A DNA stretch of 64,000 nucleotides from Streptomyces sp. SID3343 (GCF_009865215.1 NZ_WWJX01001556.1:1-64000); one strand, 5' to 3'; shown: positions 25,401 to 34,595, counted from the first letter of the stretch. The notes: generated from the letters alone by a model not told the origin. Numbers and translations: made by a program.

Positions 25401-26264
25401 TCAGCGGTGGCGCGGCGGCGCGCTGTGAACGCGCCCCAGTGCCGAGGGCTGGAGGGGGAGGGACGCTGGGACCGGGGAGGCGGTGCTCGTCAGGACGAGC
25501 GCGGCGGCGCTGCGTCGGTTCGCGTCGGGGTCGCCGAGGCTGGGATCGCGGCGGATGCGGACGGATTCGCGCGTCAGGTGCCTGAGCAGGTGCTCTGTCG
25601 AGGCCGCGGTCTCATCCGTGGGCATCAGGAGGTAGCCGCAGTGGGTCCACGGCCGCATGGCGTGGTCTTCGAGGGCGCGCGTCACGGCCGGGTGCGCGGT
25701 GTCCGGGACACGTGCCCGCAGACGGCCGTGTCGGTCGCGGCCGAGGACGACTTCGGTTCCTCCGTCCAGCGCGGCGGCGCGCAGCCGAATGGTCGCGGCT
25801 TCGTGTTGCGGCCACCACTGGGTGGCGATCACATCTGCGGCGCGTTCCGGGTCGGTCGGGACGGTGATGCCTACGGGTCCGTTGCCGTCGAAGGCCCAGT
25901 CGTGGTCAAGGTTCACGTGGCGCGGGGCGAGCGATCCGGCGACGAAGCGTTTCGGATCGTCGGGATCGCGCACGACGAGGAGTTCGTCTTCGCGCTTGCC
26001 GACGAGAAGCAGGCTCTGGCCGGGGGTCCTCAGGAGCGCGTCCCGAAGGCGAGTCGGGCCCCAGGTGCGCTGGGCGAGTTCGGACATGTTGTGGTGGTCG
26101 GTGCCGGAGCGTTTGATCGGCAGCCAGCCGAGCACCGCACGCACGCGTTTCCCGAGGGTCTCCAGGGCCTGGGCGAGGTCGTGGTCGTAGGCGGCGTCGC
26201 GCTCACGCACGGTGCCGAAGCGTCGTGTCCAGTGGTTCAGGGGCGGGGAACCATCGGCGAGCAT
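25401..26264 (-). CDS. LDHDW/AGF protein A
   Basis: 287 residues; first of three neighbouring paralogues (25401-28174) with one plan: a helical N-terminus (RDAAYDHDLAQALETLGKRV), a central block LLVVRDPDDPKRFVAGSLAP and RHVNLDHDWAFDGNG ... VPTDPERAADVIATQWWP, then a divergent AGF-like module (AVTRALEDHAMRPWTHCGYL ... LTRESVRIRRDPSLG). Tail ends PPRHR. ATG with GGAGG 6 bases upstream. Confidence 0.6.
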   Translation of the reverse strand: MLADGSPPLNHWTRRFGTVRERDAAYDHDLAQALETLGKRVRAVLGWLPIKRSGTDHHNMSELAQRTWGPTRLRDALLRTPGQSLLLVGKREDELLVVRDPDDPKRFVAGSLAPRHVNLDHDWAFDGNGPVGITVPTDPERAADVIATQWWPQHEAATIRLRAAALDGGTEVVLGRDRHGRLRARVPDTAHPAVTRALEDHAMRPWTHCGYLLMPTDETAASTEHLLRHLTRESVRIRRDPSLGDPDANRRSAAALVLTSTASPVPASLPLQPSALGRVHSAPPRHR

Positions 26265-26358
26265 GGGGTCCTCCTTTCGAGGAATCGGCGGGCGGGGCCG
26301 GGTCGTGTTCTCGTTCGGGCCGTCGACCCTTGGAGCGGTGCCGTCTTCCTTCGGCGCG

Positions 26359-27279
26359 TCAGCGGCGGCGGGGGGCGGTGGGGGCGCTCGGTGGTCGTGG
26401 GCGCGTTGCGCTGCTGGGTGGGGCGGTGCGCCTGTGGGATGCGGTCTTCATCGCAAGCGCGAGAGCGGCGAGGGAGTTCGCTCTCGCCAGGTCCGCGTGG
26501 ACGACGACGCCGGCTTCGCGTAGGGACCGCACGGTGCGGCGGGCCAGGGGGATGTTGCCGCCGTAGAGGCTGAGCCGGCCCGGTCCCGCGTCTTCGAACC
26601 CGTGGTCCCTGAGGATGTCCAGCGCGTGCGGCGGAGTGGTCTCTGTGATGTGGGCGACCGCCATGTCGAACAGCGGAAAGCGGCCGACGCGCACGTGGGG
26701 TTCGAGGTTGGTGGGCCCGGTGTCGATGCGGCGCTGCGGAATGCGGTCGAGTCGGTCCAGGGCGGCGTGCAGCGGCGGAAGGAGTCGGGTCTTGATGATT
26801 GCCGCTGCTTGTTCGGGGTCGTCGGGAATGGCGACGACCGGTGGGGCGAGGGGGTCGTGGGGCCAGTCGTGCCGGGGATCGGCGCCCCACGGGGCGAGGG
26901 AACCGACGATGTGGCGCTCGCGGTTGTCGGGGTCGGGGGCGACCAACAGTCGCTCGACGCCGGGTCCGATCAGGACCGCTGCGTGCGGGCACGGGTACTC
27001 GGTGACCGCGCGGACCAGCATGGTTGTTTCCCACACGGTCTCGGCCAGCACGCGGCGGCCGGAGACGAGGAGGCGGCTGGCGTTGGCTTGCCACCAGCCC
27101 TGCAGTCGGTCGGCGATGGCGTTCGCCAGGTTGTACAGGGCGGGGAAGTCGGGCTGCTGGTGGTGGCGTTCGTTCTCGTTGCCACGGTTGTCGGGGGTGA
27201 TGTCGTCTCCGCTGGTGGTCGGGCGCTCCCGGGTGGATGGGGTTGATGCGGCCCGTTCACCGAGCGGCAGAAGGCGCAC
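26359..27279 (-). CDS. LDHDW/AGF protein B
   Basis: About 306 residues. Same plan as its two neighbours: LQGWWQANASRLLVSGRR, central RLLVAPDPDNRERHIVGSLA then PWGADPRHDWPHDP ... IPDDPEQAAAIIKTRLLPP, and a good module ALDILRDHGFEDAGPGRL ... VRSLREAGVVVHADLA. Tail ends PTAPRRR. The start is uncertain: GTG at 27279 is the only nearby in-frame start but lacks a ribosome site, and no start codon lies closer to the conserved part. The gene may have lost its original start. Confidence 0.5.
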   Translation of the reverse strand: MRLLPLGERAASTPSTRERPTTSGDDITPDNRGNENERHHQQPDFPALYNLANAIADRLQGWWQANASRLLVSGRRVLAETVWETTMLVRAVTEYPCPHAAVLIGPGVERLLVAPDPDNRERHIVGSLAPWGADPRHDWPHDPLAPPVVAIPDDPEQAAAIIKTRLLPPLHAALDRLDRIPQRRIDTGPTNLEPHVRVGRFPLFDMAVAHITETTPPHALDILRDHGFEDAGPGRLSLYGGNIPLARRTVRSLREAGVVVHADLARANSLAALALAMKTASHRRTAPPSSATRPRPPSAPTAPRRR

Positions 27280-27331
27280 CGCGACAGGCGGTGGCAGGTT
27301 CAGGCGGTTCGGGGCTGGGCCGCGAGCGTGC

Positions 27332-28174
27332 TCACGCCCGGGGGAACCGACTCGGCCGGGTGGCCGGGGCCGCCTGGGCGGTGGATGCGGAGGGGGTGTG
27401 CGGCGCGGCGAGTGTGGTGCCGGCGCTCGTGCGCGTTCCCCGTGGCGGCAGTGAGTGGTCTCGGCGGACGCGGAAGTCGCATTCCTGCAGGTGCTCGACG
27501 AGGTGGTTGGCTTGTTCCAGGTCCCAGTCGCGCAGGGCGTAGACGCAGTCGCCATCGGTCGTCAACCCGTGGTATTCGAGGTCGTGCATGAGGTTCCACG
27601 GCGCGGTGTCGGTGACGTGGGCGGTGAGTCGGCCGGGGTGCGGCCATGTCCGGTCGATGCCCACGACGACTTCCGTGCCTCCGGCGACCGCGGCCTGTCG
27701 CAGCGCGGTGACGGCCGCCTGTTGCTGGGGCAGTAGGTGTGTGGCGATGGCGTCGACGGCCCGGTGCGGGTCTGCCGGGATGCGCAGTACGGCGGGGGCG
27801 TGGGGGTCGTGGGTCCAGTCGTGGTCCAAGTTGACGCTTGTGGGGGCCAGGCACGCGACGAGGAAGGTGTCCGGGTCGGTCGGATGACGCACGACCAGGA
27901 CGTCGCCCTGGCGGCGCAGGCACAGCGTCACCTTCTGTCCGGGAGCGGTTGTGAGGGCTTCGCGCATCTCGTCGGCTCCCCACAGCTCCCTGCCGAGTTC
28001 GATCATGTCGGCGCGGTCGAGATTGCTTCCGCCCCAGTGAAAGGGGATCGGCAGTCGGGCGACGGCCACGGACGCGATGGCGTCCAAGGCGTGCCGGAGG
28101 CGGGGGTCCTGGGCGGCTGCCTTCTCGGCTGGCGAGGCGTGCCGCACGGAGGCGACGCGGTGGCGGTCGTTCAA
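27332..28174 (-). CDS. LDHDW/AGF protein C
   Basis: 280 residues. Helical N-terminus (DPRLRHALDAIASVAVARL), central VLVVRHPTDPDTFLVACLAP then TSVNLDHDWTHDPHAP ... IPADPHRAVDAIATHLLP, and a divergent module (LMHDLEYHGLTTDGDCVYAL ... LQECDFRVRRDHSL). Tail ends RPSRFPRA. TTG at 28174 follows AGGAG by 8 bases. First accessory gene after the VirB4-like ATPase gene. Confidence 0.6.
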   Translation of the reverse strand: MNDRHRVASVRHASPAEKAAAQDPRLRHALDAIASVAVARLPIPFHWGGSNLDRADMIELGRELWGADEMREALTTAPGQKVTLCLRRQGDVLVVRHPTDPDTFLVACLAPTSVNLDHDWTHDPHAPAVLRIPADPHRAVDAIATHLLPQQQAAVTALRQAAVAGGTEVVVGIDRTWPHPGRLTAHVTDTAPWNLMHDLEYHGLTTDGDCVYALRDWDLEQANHLVEHLQECDFRVRRDHSLPPRGTRTSAGTTLAAPHTPSASTAQAAPATRPSRFPRA

Positions 28175-28306
28175 GTGACGCTCCTGTGGGGGTGATCGAG
28201 GCGAAGCCGGTGCGCGGCGTTCGCGCGGCTGTCGAGGCAGTCGGCGGGGTTCGGCCGGGCTTGGAGGGGATGTCGGTCCTCGTTCCCGGTGAACCCGTGG
28301 GGGTTT

Positions 28307-29803
28307 TCAGTGCATGCGGGCGTCGGTGTCGAAGAGTGTGAGTTCGTGGGGGTGCAGGAGGTGTTGGACGACGAAGCTTCGTCCGGCGACGCGCCACAAT
28401 CCGCGTCCCTTGACCAGCGCGGACACTGCCTGGGTCTCGACGCTCGTCAGGCCCAACAAAGATGCGGAGGAGGCGAGTTGATCGGCTTCCTGGCGGTAGA
28501 TGATGCGCGTGCTGCAGTCCGCGAGGAGGCCCTCGGCCAGGGCCCGGCCCTTTGATCCGGCGTCGCCCGCGCTGAGCAGGTCGGAGAGGCGGTGGATCAC
28601 CATGAGGTTCGAGATTCCCAAGCCTCGGGAGAGCTTCCACTGGGATTGCATGCGCTCCAGGAGGGGGACGTGGCGCATGACGCGCCACGCCTCGTCGTAG
28701 ACGACCCAGCGGCGGCCTCCGCCGGGGTCGGCGAGCGCGGATTCCATCCAGGCGCTGGCGCAGGTCATGGCGAGGACGAGGGCCGTGTCGTCGCCGGCGC
28801 CGCCCAAGCGGGAGAGGTCGATGGACAACATGGGTGCGCGGGCGTCGAAGCTGGCCGTGGATTCGGCGTCGAACATGCCGGCCAGGTCGCCGGAGACCAG
28901 ACGGCGCAGGGCGTGGGCGAGGTCCTCGGCGGCCAGGCCCAGGCGCCCGTTGTGCTCGCCGAACGCCTCGTCCAGGAGGTCCGGATGGCCGAGGACGTGG
29001 GCGACGTCGCCGAGCAGCGGGGTGCGTCCGGCGGTTTGCGCGTTGTTGACCGCGTGGTCCAGGGCGACGTCCAACGCGGTGTGCTCCATGGGCAGCAGTT
29101 CGCGGCGCAGCACGGTCTTCGCCAGGGAGTTGAGGAGCAGGAGCCGGCGCTTGCGGACTTCTGCGACCCAGTTGCGTGCGTCGACGGAGGACGGGCGGGC
29201 GGGAGCGTCCAGCGGGTTCAGCCGGCCCGGCAGTCCGGGGCCCAGGGCGATGGTGGTGCCGCCCAGGGCGTGGGCGACCGCAGACCACTCGCCCTTGGGG
29301 TCGCACGGCACGTAGATGCGGTAGCCGCAGGCCACCGCCCGCACGGCGAGGCTCTTGGCCAGGGCGGACTTGCCCATGCCGATCACCCCGGCCAGCAGGA
29401 TGTTCGGGTTGGTGAAGCCCTCCAGGCGTTGGTACAGGCTGAACGGGTCGTAGCAGAACGCTCCCTCGGCGTGGAGATCCCTGCCGATGTAGAGCCCTTC
29501 GCTTCCGAGTCCGCCCTCGGCGAGGAAGGGGTACGCGCCACCGGCGGTGGCGGTCGTCATGCGGTGGGCGGGGAGGCGGAGTTTGCCGCCGCGGGCGGAC
29601 GCGGGGCCCGAGCGCCCGGACGTCGGGTAGGTCGGGCCCAGATCCGGGTCGGGGGCGGGGCTGGTGCGGCGCTTCTCGCGGACGGCCGCGCGGCGGGCCC
29701 GGCCCTGGGCGCGGTCGAGTTGGGCGCGGGCGGCCTTGCGTTCGGCGCGCGGGGCGGCGGCCGGGGTGAACAGCGGGCTGGCGCTGGCGCGGCGGAGGCT
29801 CAC
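28307..29803 (-). CDS. VirB4/TraC-like conjugative ATPase (ATPase half)
   Basis: 498 residues. Walker A is LLAGVIGMGKSALAKSL at about 137-153 and Walker B is GRRWVVYDEAWRVM. VirB4-type features are AFCYDPFSLYQR (cargo-binding entry), IYVPCDPKGEWSAVAHALG and the C-terminal QAVSALVKGRGLWRVAGR. VirB4 proteins energise pilus assembly and substrate transport at the inner membrane. The usual VirB4 N-terminal half is missing; the SCO6880-type protein two genes upstream probably supplies it. GTG at 29803 follows AAGGAG by 9 bases. No basic terminal tail (ends DTDARMH). Confidence 0.9.
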   Translation of the reverse strand: MSLRRASASPLFTPAAAPRAERKAARAQLDRAQGRARRAAVREKRRTSPAPDPDLGPTYPTSGRSGPASARGGKLRLPAHRMTTATAGGAYPFLAEGGLGSEGLYIGRDLHAEGAFCYDPFSLYQRLEGFTNPNILLAGVIGMGKSALAKSLAVRAVACGYRIYVPCDPKGEWSAVAHALGGTTIALGPGLPGRLNPLDAPARPSSVDARNWVAEVRKRRLLLLNSLAKTVLRRELLPMEHTALDVALDHAVNNAQTAGRTPLLGDVAHVLGHPDLLDEAFGEHNGRLGLAAEDLAHALRRLVSGDLAGMFDAESTASFDARAPMLSIDLSRLGGAGDDTALVLAMTCASAWMESALADPGGGRRWVVYDEAWRVMRHVPLLERMQSQWKLSRGLGISNLMVIHRLSDLLSAGDAGSKGRALAEGLLADCSTRIIYRQEADQLASSASLLGLTSVETQAVSALVKGRGLWRVAGRSFVVQHLLHPHELTLFDTDARMH

Positions 29804-29805
29804 CT

Positions 29806-30276
29806 CTACTTCTCCTTCGTGCGGTGGGCCGGTCCCGGTGCGCTCTTGCGCAGGTCGGCGGGTGTGGCGTGGCGGCGGACTCGGGTCAGGGCGCCGATGT
29901 GGCGCTGGCACACGGTCAGTTCCGGTGCGCCTTCGGGGGTTCGGCGGTGGCAGACGTCGCGGTCGGGGGTGGCGCCGTCGGTGTGGGGTGCGTGGTGGTA
30001 GGCGTGGTGGAGTTGTTCGGCGGCCTGCCACAGGTGGGTGCGGGCGGCCTTGAGGTGGTCGCCCTCGGCGGCGGCGATCGGCGCGGTGCGGGTGGTGTGT
30101 GCGTCGATCAGGTGGTGCAGGGCGATCAGGTGGCCGTGGAGGTCGTCGAGTTCGCGGCGGGTGGCGGCGCCGGTGAGGCCCGGGAGGTCGACGGTGCGGT
30201 GGCAGTCGAGGGCGATGGCGGCGAACAGGAGGAAGTTCGATTCCGGCGCGTCTGGCTGCTGTGGGGTGCGGGGCAT
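29806..30276 (-). CDS. Unknown small protein between T4SS ATPase genes
   Basis: 156 residues, His-rich and helical (ELDDLHGHLIALHHLIDAHT; LWQAAEQLHHAYHHAP), followed by VCHRRTPEGAPELTVCQRHI with two spaced Cys. No membrane segment and no family recognised. Lies 2 bases before the ATPase start in the transfer operon. Ends RTKEK. Confidence 0.6.
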   Translation of the reverse strand: MPRTPQQPDAPESNFLLFAAIALDCHRTVDLPGLTGAATRRELDDLHGHLIALHHLIDAHTTRTAPIAAAEGDHLKAARTHLWQAAEQLHHAYHHAPHTDGATPDRDVCHRRTPEGAPELTVCQRHIGALTRVRRHATPADLRKSAPGPAHRTKEK

Positions 30277-30320
30277 GGCGTCCGTCTTTCGCGGTGGGGG
30301 TGGGTGACGGCGCGTCAGCG

Positions 30321-31781
30321 TCAGGCGGCGAGGGCGAGGGGCAGGGCGGCCGTGGTGAAGGCTTCGCCTTGCTGCCAGGTGAGGCGGCGCAGGTCGACCA
30401 GGGCGGCGACGGCTGCGGTCTCGATCTGCGCACAGGCGGCGTCGAGGTCCTTGCTCGTCTCGGCGCTCACGGTGACCAGTCCGGTCAGGGCGACATCGGC
30501 GTGGCCGGCGATCAGTTCGCGTTCGCGCTGTTTGATGTCGGCGTATTCGACGCTGTCCGACTCGCTGTCGACCTGGCCCTTGCGGATGCGCTCGTTGGCG
30601 TCGGCGATCACCGTGGCCTTGCGGCGCTGGACGTCGCGCAGCGCGGATTCCAGGCCCTGCGGGGTGTAGACGAGGGAGAGGGTGCGCCGAACCCCGGAGG
30701 TGAACAGCAACTGGTGGAGGAACCCGGAGTGGGTCTCGGTGCGCGGCCAGTTCTCGATCCAGAACGTGGCGTGGAAGGCGGTGTCGGTGCGGATGCGGTC
30801 CGCCTCCTCGACGACCACCACGGGTCCGGCCGCCGCCGGTTCGGCCTGGGCGCGGCCCTCGTCGGACCAGCGGTCCAGGGCGGTCAGCGACGCGGGGTCG
30901 TAGGCGGTGCGCACAACGGCGGCGATCTCTTGAGCAGTTAGCCATCCGTTCGGTATGACCCCTGCCGGTCGCGCGGCCTGGTCGAAGGTGGTGGTCAACT
31001 GCGCAAGGACGGCGAAAGCGCCGGTGAGGCCACCGCCGGCCTGGTTGATCAGGCGCCGGGCGGCGGTGAGGTCCAACGCGACGGCCACGTACGCCTCGTG
31101 GGGCGCCGCCGCAGGTCCGGCGGCGGTGAGCAGGTCGGTGTAGATGTCGGCGGCGAACGGCGCGTCGGGGTTGCCGTTCTCGGCCCAGTAGCGCTGGAGG
31201 GCGTCGCCGCTGGAGGGCACGGTGCGTTCCAGGACCTGGACCCGGGCGATCTGCCCGGTCCGCGCCATCGACGCCAAAACCCGGCCCCAACCGTGCACGT
31301 TGTGGTTCTGCGTCGCCGGGTCCAGAAGCGCGAACGCCCTGGAGGCGACGCGAACGACGGCGGTCAGGGTGGCGGCGTGCGGGTCGTGGACGGCGGCGAG
31401 TTCCCCGCCGGGGGCGGTGACCACGCGCACCGACGCGGCGGTGCCGGGCAGGTGCAGTACGCCGTCGCGGCGCGGTCGTGAGGCGGGACGGGCGAGCCAG
31501 ACGAGTTGGCCGCGGGCACGGCGGCGGGCGTAGCGGCCGGCGATGGGTGCCCATTCGGCGAGGGATCGGCCTCGGTGGCGGACGATCACCAGCGCGGCCA
31601 GCACGGCCCACAGGGGGATCAGTTTGAGGGCTGTGAGCAGGCCCAGGGTGAGCATGGTGGCCAGGAGCAGGATTCCGATGGTGGCGGCGACGATGAGCTG
31701 GGGCCAGGTGAGGCCGAGGAGGACGCCGCGCCGGGAGCGGTGCGGGAATCGCACGGTGGCAGGGGGTTCTTCGAGGGTCAT
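30321..31781 (-). CDS. SCO6880-family T4SS protein (VirB3/VirB4 N-terminal-like)
   Basis: 486 residues. Starts with RFPHRSRRGVLLGLTWPQL and two membrane segments (about residues 23-70), the PrgI/VirB3-like part; the cytosolic remainder includes ATLTAVVRVASRAFALLDP and VEEADRIRTDTAFHATFWIE, the hallmarks of the SCO6880 family found in actinobacterial type IV secretion loci. No Walker A is present. Together with the ATPase at 28307-29803 it probably makes a split VirB3-VirB4. ATG follows AAGGAA by 8 bases. Ends LPLALAA. Confidence 0.85.
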   Translation of the reverse strand: MTLEEPPATVRFPHRSRRGVLLGLTWPQLIVAATIGILLLATMLTLGLLTALKLIPLWAVLAALVIVRHRGRSLAEWAPIAGRYARRRARGQLVWLARPASRPRRDGVLHLPGTAASVRVVTAPGGELAAVHDPHAATLTAVVRVASRAFALLDPATQNHNVHGWGRVLASMARTGQIARVQVLERTVPSSGDALQRYWAENGNPDAPFAADIYTDLLTAAGPAAAPHEAYVAVALDLTAARRLINQAGGGLTGAFAVLAQLTTTFDQAARPAGVIPNGWLTAQEIAAVVRTAYDPASLTALDRWSDEGRAQAEPAAAGPVVVVEEADRIRTDTAFHATFWIENWPRTETHSGFLHQLLFTSGVRRTLSLVYTPQGLESALRDVQRRKATVIADANERIRKGQVDSESDSVEYADIKQRERELIAGHADVALTGLVTVSAETSKDLDAACAQIETAAVAALVDLRRLTWQQGEAFTTAALPLALAA

Positions 31782-31871
31782 GGGGTGGTTCCTTCGACGG
31801 ATGGTCGGCGGGGCGGGGCCGTGCCCGCCGCCGCGTCATCGGCGGCGGACACGGCGATCGGGTGGCGTCCG

Positions 31872-33479
31872 TCAGTCGCCGGTGGGCGGCTTGTTCGGGT
31901 AGACCCAGCGGTTCGGCGTCGCCGAACCCTGCGGGGACGGACCGGTGCGACCCGCTCCGGGAGCGACGGCCGGATTGATCGGCGCGGGGCGTCCGCTCCC
32001 CGTTGCGGGCGAAGGGGTCGTCCCTCCGGCGCGAGGCGCGGAGCCCGGTGCCGGTGCCGGTGCCGACGAGCCGCTCCCTGTGGGGGCGGGGCGTGAGGGT
32101 GCCCCCGAGCGGACCGGGGCGGTGGCCGGTGTCGACCCTCCGGTCGCGGGCGGCGTCGATCCCGACTCGGGTGCCGGCGCGGCGGTGCCGGCGCTCGTGG
32201 AGGCGGACACGCCACCGGTGGGCGCGGGCGTCGAGTCAGGTGCGGCTGACGAACCGGACTCCGGGGCCGTGACCGAGGGGCCGGGTTCTCCTGCCCGGCG
32301 GATCAGCGGCTGGCCCTGGTCTCCGTCGGACTGCGGCCTCTTGATGAGCGGTTGGCCCTTGTCGCCCGAAGCGCTGGGGTCCTCGCCGAACTTGAACTGC
32401 GTCGGCCCGCCGCCGCCTCCGCCACCATCACCGCCTCCGCCGGAGGGGTCGATCCCGCCGAGGACGCCGTCCTTGCCCATGCCGGGGAACTTCAACGGAC
32501 CTTGCGGGGCGCCGCCCTTGGCGCCGCCGCCCATGGCCATGCCGCCGGCCTTCTGCGCAGCCGCCGCGGCGGTGGACAGACCCGCCGAAGCGCTGCCGTG
32601 CAGGTCCTGGCCGTTGCCGCCTTCCCCTGCCCAGTGGATGAACTTGTACGTGATCATCGGGCAGCACAAGACGATCGCCATCACGACGATCCCCGCCATG
32701 ACGTCGCTCAGGGCCGCCAGGCCGTCGGAGCTGTCCGACTTGCCCATGGCCGCGACGCCCAGCACGAAGACCACGGTCATCAGGAGTTTGCTCACGACGA
32801 GCGTTGCGGTGGCCTCGATCCAGCCGCGTCGCCAGCGCCGTGCCGCCTCCCAGCCGCCACCGGCCCCGGCGAAGACCGCCAGCGTGACCATGATCAGGAT
32901 GGACACCTTGCGGAAGACCATCACGCCCCAGTACAGGAAGCACGCGACGGCGCATCCCAGGGCGACGAGTGCGGCGACGGCCCAGCCGAGCGGGTACATC
33001 GATCCGAAGCTGGACACCTGGACGATCCGGCGGATCGACGCCTCGATCGACGAGTCCGCAGCGTCGAACAGCCCGGCGGACAAGGCGTCCACGACGGTCA
33101 GGGCGACGGATGTGAAGGCGATCGCGCCGAACTGGAACATGACGCCGATGACGGTGCCGGTGACTGCTTGGGCGAGTGCCTGTTCGTCCCGGCGGAACGC
33201 GGCCCGGATGAGCTGGGCGCAGAACGTCCCGACGATCATGACCAGGCCGATGGGCAGCAGCAGCGCGTAGTTGTCGCGGAACCAGCTCGCGTTCAGGTCG
33301 ACGCGGGTGGTGTTGTCGACGGCGCGTGCGGCCAAGTCGGCGGCGCTGGCGGCGAGTTCGCCCATGCTCTTGGCCATCCACGCGCCGATGCCGTCGGTGA
33401 TGGCCGCGCCGGTACTGGAGACGACGCCTCCCACCGCGTCGCAGACCTTGTCGACCAAGGGCACATTGCAGACCCCCAT
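31872..33479 (-). CDS. VirB6/TrbL-like polytopic membrane protein
   Basis: 535 residues. About 5-6 hydrophobic segments between residues 68 and 275 (LLLPIGLVMIVGTF; GWAVAALVALGCAVACFL; VSILIMVTLAVFAGAG; LLMTVVFVLGVAAMG; MAGIVVMAIVLCCPMI) fit a VirB6-type channel component. From about 290 a Gly/Ser/Pro-rich, probably disordered C-terminal extension of more than 200 residues follows. ATG at 33479 follows GGAGGA by 7 bases. Central membrane protein of the transfer operon, between the VirB8-like and SCO6880 genes. Confidence 0.8.
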   Translation of the reverse strand: MGVCNVPLVDKVCDAVGGVVSSTGAAITDGIGAWMAKSMGELAASAADLAARAVDNTTRVDLNASWFRDNYALLLPIGLVMIVGTFCAQLIRAAFRRDEQALAQAVTGTVIGVMFQFGAIAFTSVALTVVDALSAGLFDAADSSIEASIRRIVQVSSFGSMYPLGWAVAALVALGCAVACFLYWGVMVFRKVSILIMVTLAVFAGAGGGWEAARRWRRGWIEATATLVVSKLLMTVVFVLGVAAMGKSDSSDGLAALSDVMAGIVVMAIVLCCPMITYKFIHWAGEGGNGQDLHGSASAGLSTAAAAAQKAGGMAMGGGAKGGAPQGPLKFPGMGKDGVLGGIDPSGGGGDGGGGGGGPTQFKFGEDPSASGDKGQPLIKRPQSDGDQGQPLIRRAGEPGPSVTAPESGSSAAPDSTPAPTGGVSASTSAGTAAPAPESGSTPPATGGSTPATAPVRSGAPSRPAPTGSGSSAPAPAPGSAPRAGGTTPSPATGSGRPAPINPAVAPGAGRTGPSPQGSATPNRWVYPNKPPTGD

Positions 33480-33508
33480 GGGGATTCCTCCTTTCTACGT
33501 GGGCGGGG

Positions 33509-34183
33509 TCAGGGCGCGACGTTCGGCGTGATGCCGACGAGGGCGCAGTCCTTGTCCGGTCGGCACTGGACGGCGAGGGTGACCGTGCGCGGTTCCGCGC
33601 CGCCGCCCGAGCCGTTCCAGCGGATGGTCTGCTTGCCGGTGACGGTCACCGCGTAGGCGTAGGCGTCGGTGATCCGGTCCGGCTCGGCGTTCAGCGCGGC
33701 GGTGAACGCGGCGGGGATGTGGCCTTCCGCGACCTCGGCGGTGGCGTACTGTCCGCCGTCGCGCATCCGCGACCACAGGATCGGATCCGGGACCGCGCGG
33801 GCGACGGAGTCCGGGTCGGCGTAGTCCCTCTCGTGCGTCAACCAGCTCTGCAGCGCGGCGAGATGCCCGGTCTGGGTGTCGACGCGGGTGTCGTAGGACC
33901 AGAGGTCCTTCGCGAACGCCTTCGCGAACACCACCGGATCCGAGGTTCGGGAGAGCCCCGTGTCGGGGGCCGTCGGAGCTTCCTTGGTGGCGCCCTTGGG
34001 CGCCACCGTAGGGCGGCTCGCCGCGTCGGGTCCGCGATGCGAGGGGGCGTCGTCGGTGGTGGCCCAGGCCAGCAGCGCGGTGGCTGCCATCAGGACGAGC
34101 AGCACCGTGCTGCCCAGCAGGATGCGGGTGCGCATGTCCAGGTTCGCGCCGTACGTGACGGGGTTCTTCGTGCGGCCCTTCAC
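33509..34183 (-). CDS. VirB8/TcpC-like membrane-anchored protein
   Basis: 224 residues: short cytosolic N-terminus, one membrane helix (ILLGSTVLLVLMAATALLAW, about 21-40), a linker, then a soluble domain (DPVVFAKAFAKDLWSYDTRV ... YAYAVTVTGKQTIRWNGSGG). The order one helix + NTF2-like outer domain is that of VirB8/TcpC scaffold proteins; the assignment is from architecture and position, not a motif. GTG at 34183 overlaps the stop of the DUF6112 gene (GTGA). Confidence 0.6.
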   Translation of the reverse strand: MKGRTKNPVTYGANLDMRTRILLGSTVLLVLMAATALLAWATTDDAPSHRGPDAASRPTVAPKGATKEAPTAPDTGLSRTSDPVVFAKAFAKDLWSYDTRVDTQTGHLAALQSWLTHERDYADPDSVARAVPDPILWSRMRDGGQYATAEVAEGHIPAAFTAALNAEPDRITDAYAYAVTVTGKQTIRWNGSGGGAEPRTVTLAVQCRPDKDCALVGITPNVAP

Positions 34184-34488
34184 TGGATTTTGGTGCCCAT
34201 GGCCGAGAAGAACGTGACGATGCCGTTGGCGCCGCCCAGCAGCAGCGCGGCGCCGCTGCAGATGAGCACGCCCTTCTTGCCGTTGGCCTCGGCCTGGTGG
34301 GAGCCGGAATGGTTGCCCCAGGCCCACACGGCGCCGGACACGCACAGGGCGCCGACGATCGCGATGATCCCGAAGAGGTTGACGGAACTCACGACGTCCT
34401 TCAGGACGGACAGGCCCGGCAACCCGCCTTCCTTCGGCGTGACGCCCGGGTCGAAGGCGAGGTTCTGGGTCTTTTCGAGCAGCTTCAT
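34180..34488 (-). CDS. DUF6112-family small membrane protein
   Basis: 102 residues with two hydrophobic helices (NLFGIIAIVGALCVSGAVWA; VLICSGAALLLGGANGIVTF) separated by a polar loop WGNHSGSHQAEANGKKG. Size and topology match the DUF6112 proteins found in actinobacterial T4SS loci and are those of VirB2-like pilin subunits. A pilin or channel-subunit role is plausible but unproven. ATG follows AGGAG by 5 bases. Confidence 0.75.
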   Translation of the reverse strand: MKLLEKTQNLAFDPGVTPKEGGLPGLSVLKDVVSSVNLFGIIAIVGALCVSGAVWAWGNHSGSHQAEANGKKGVLICSGAALLLGGANGIVTFFSAMGTKIQ

Positions 34489-34595
34489 GAGAACTCCTGG
34501 CGCGATGCGCGATGAGAGGGAGGAGTGCCGCGGCAGAGCGCCTGCGGCGAGAGATCACGTGGCCCCTGGGGCGGCGCGAGGATGCTGTGGCCGGG

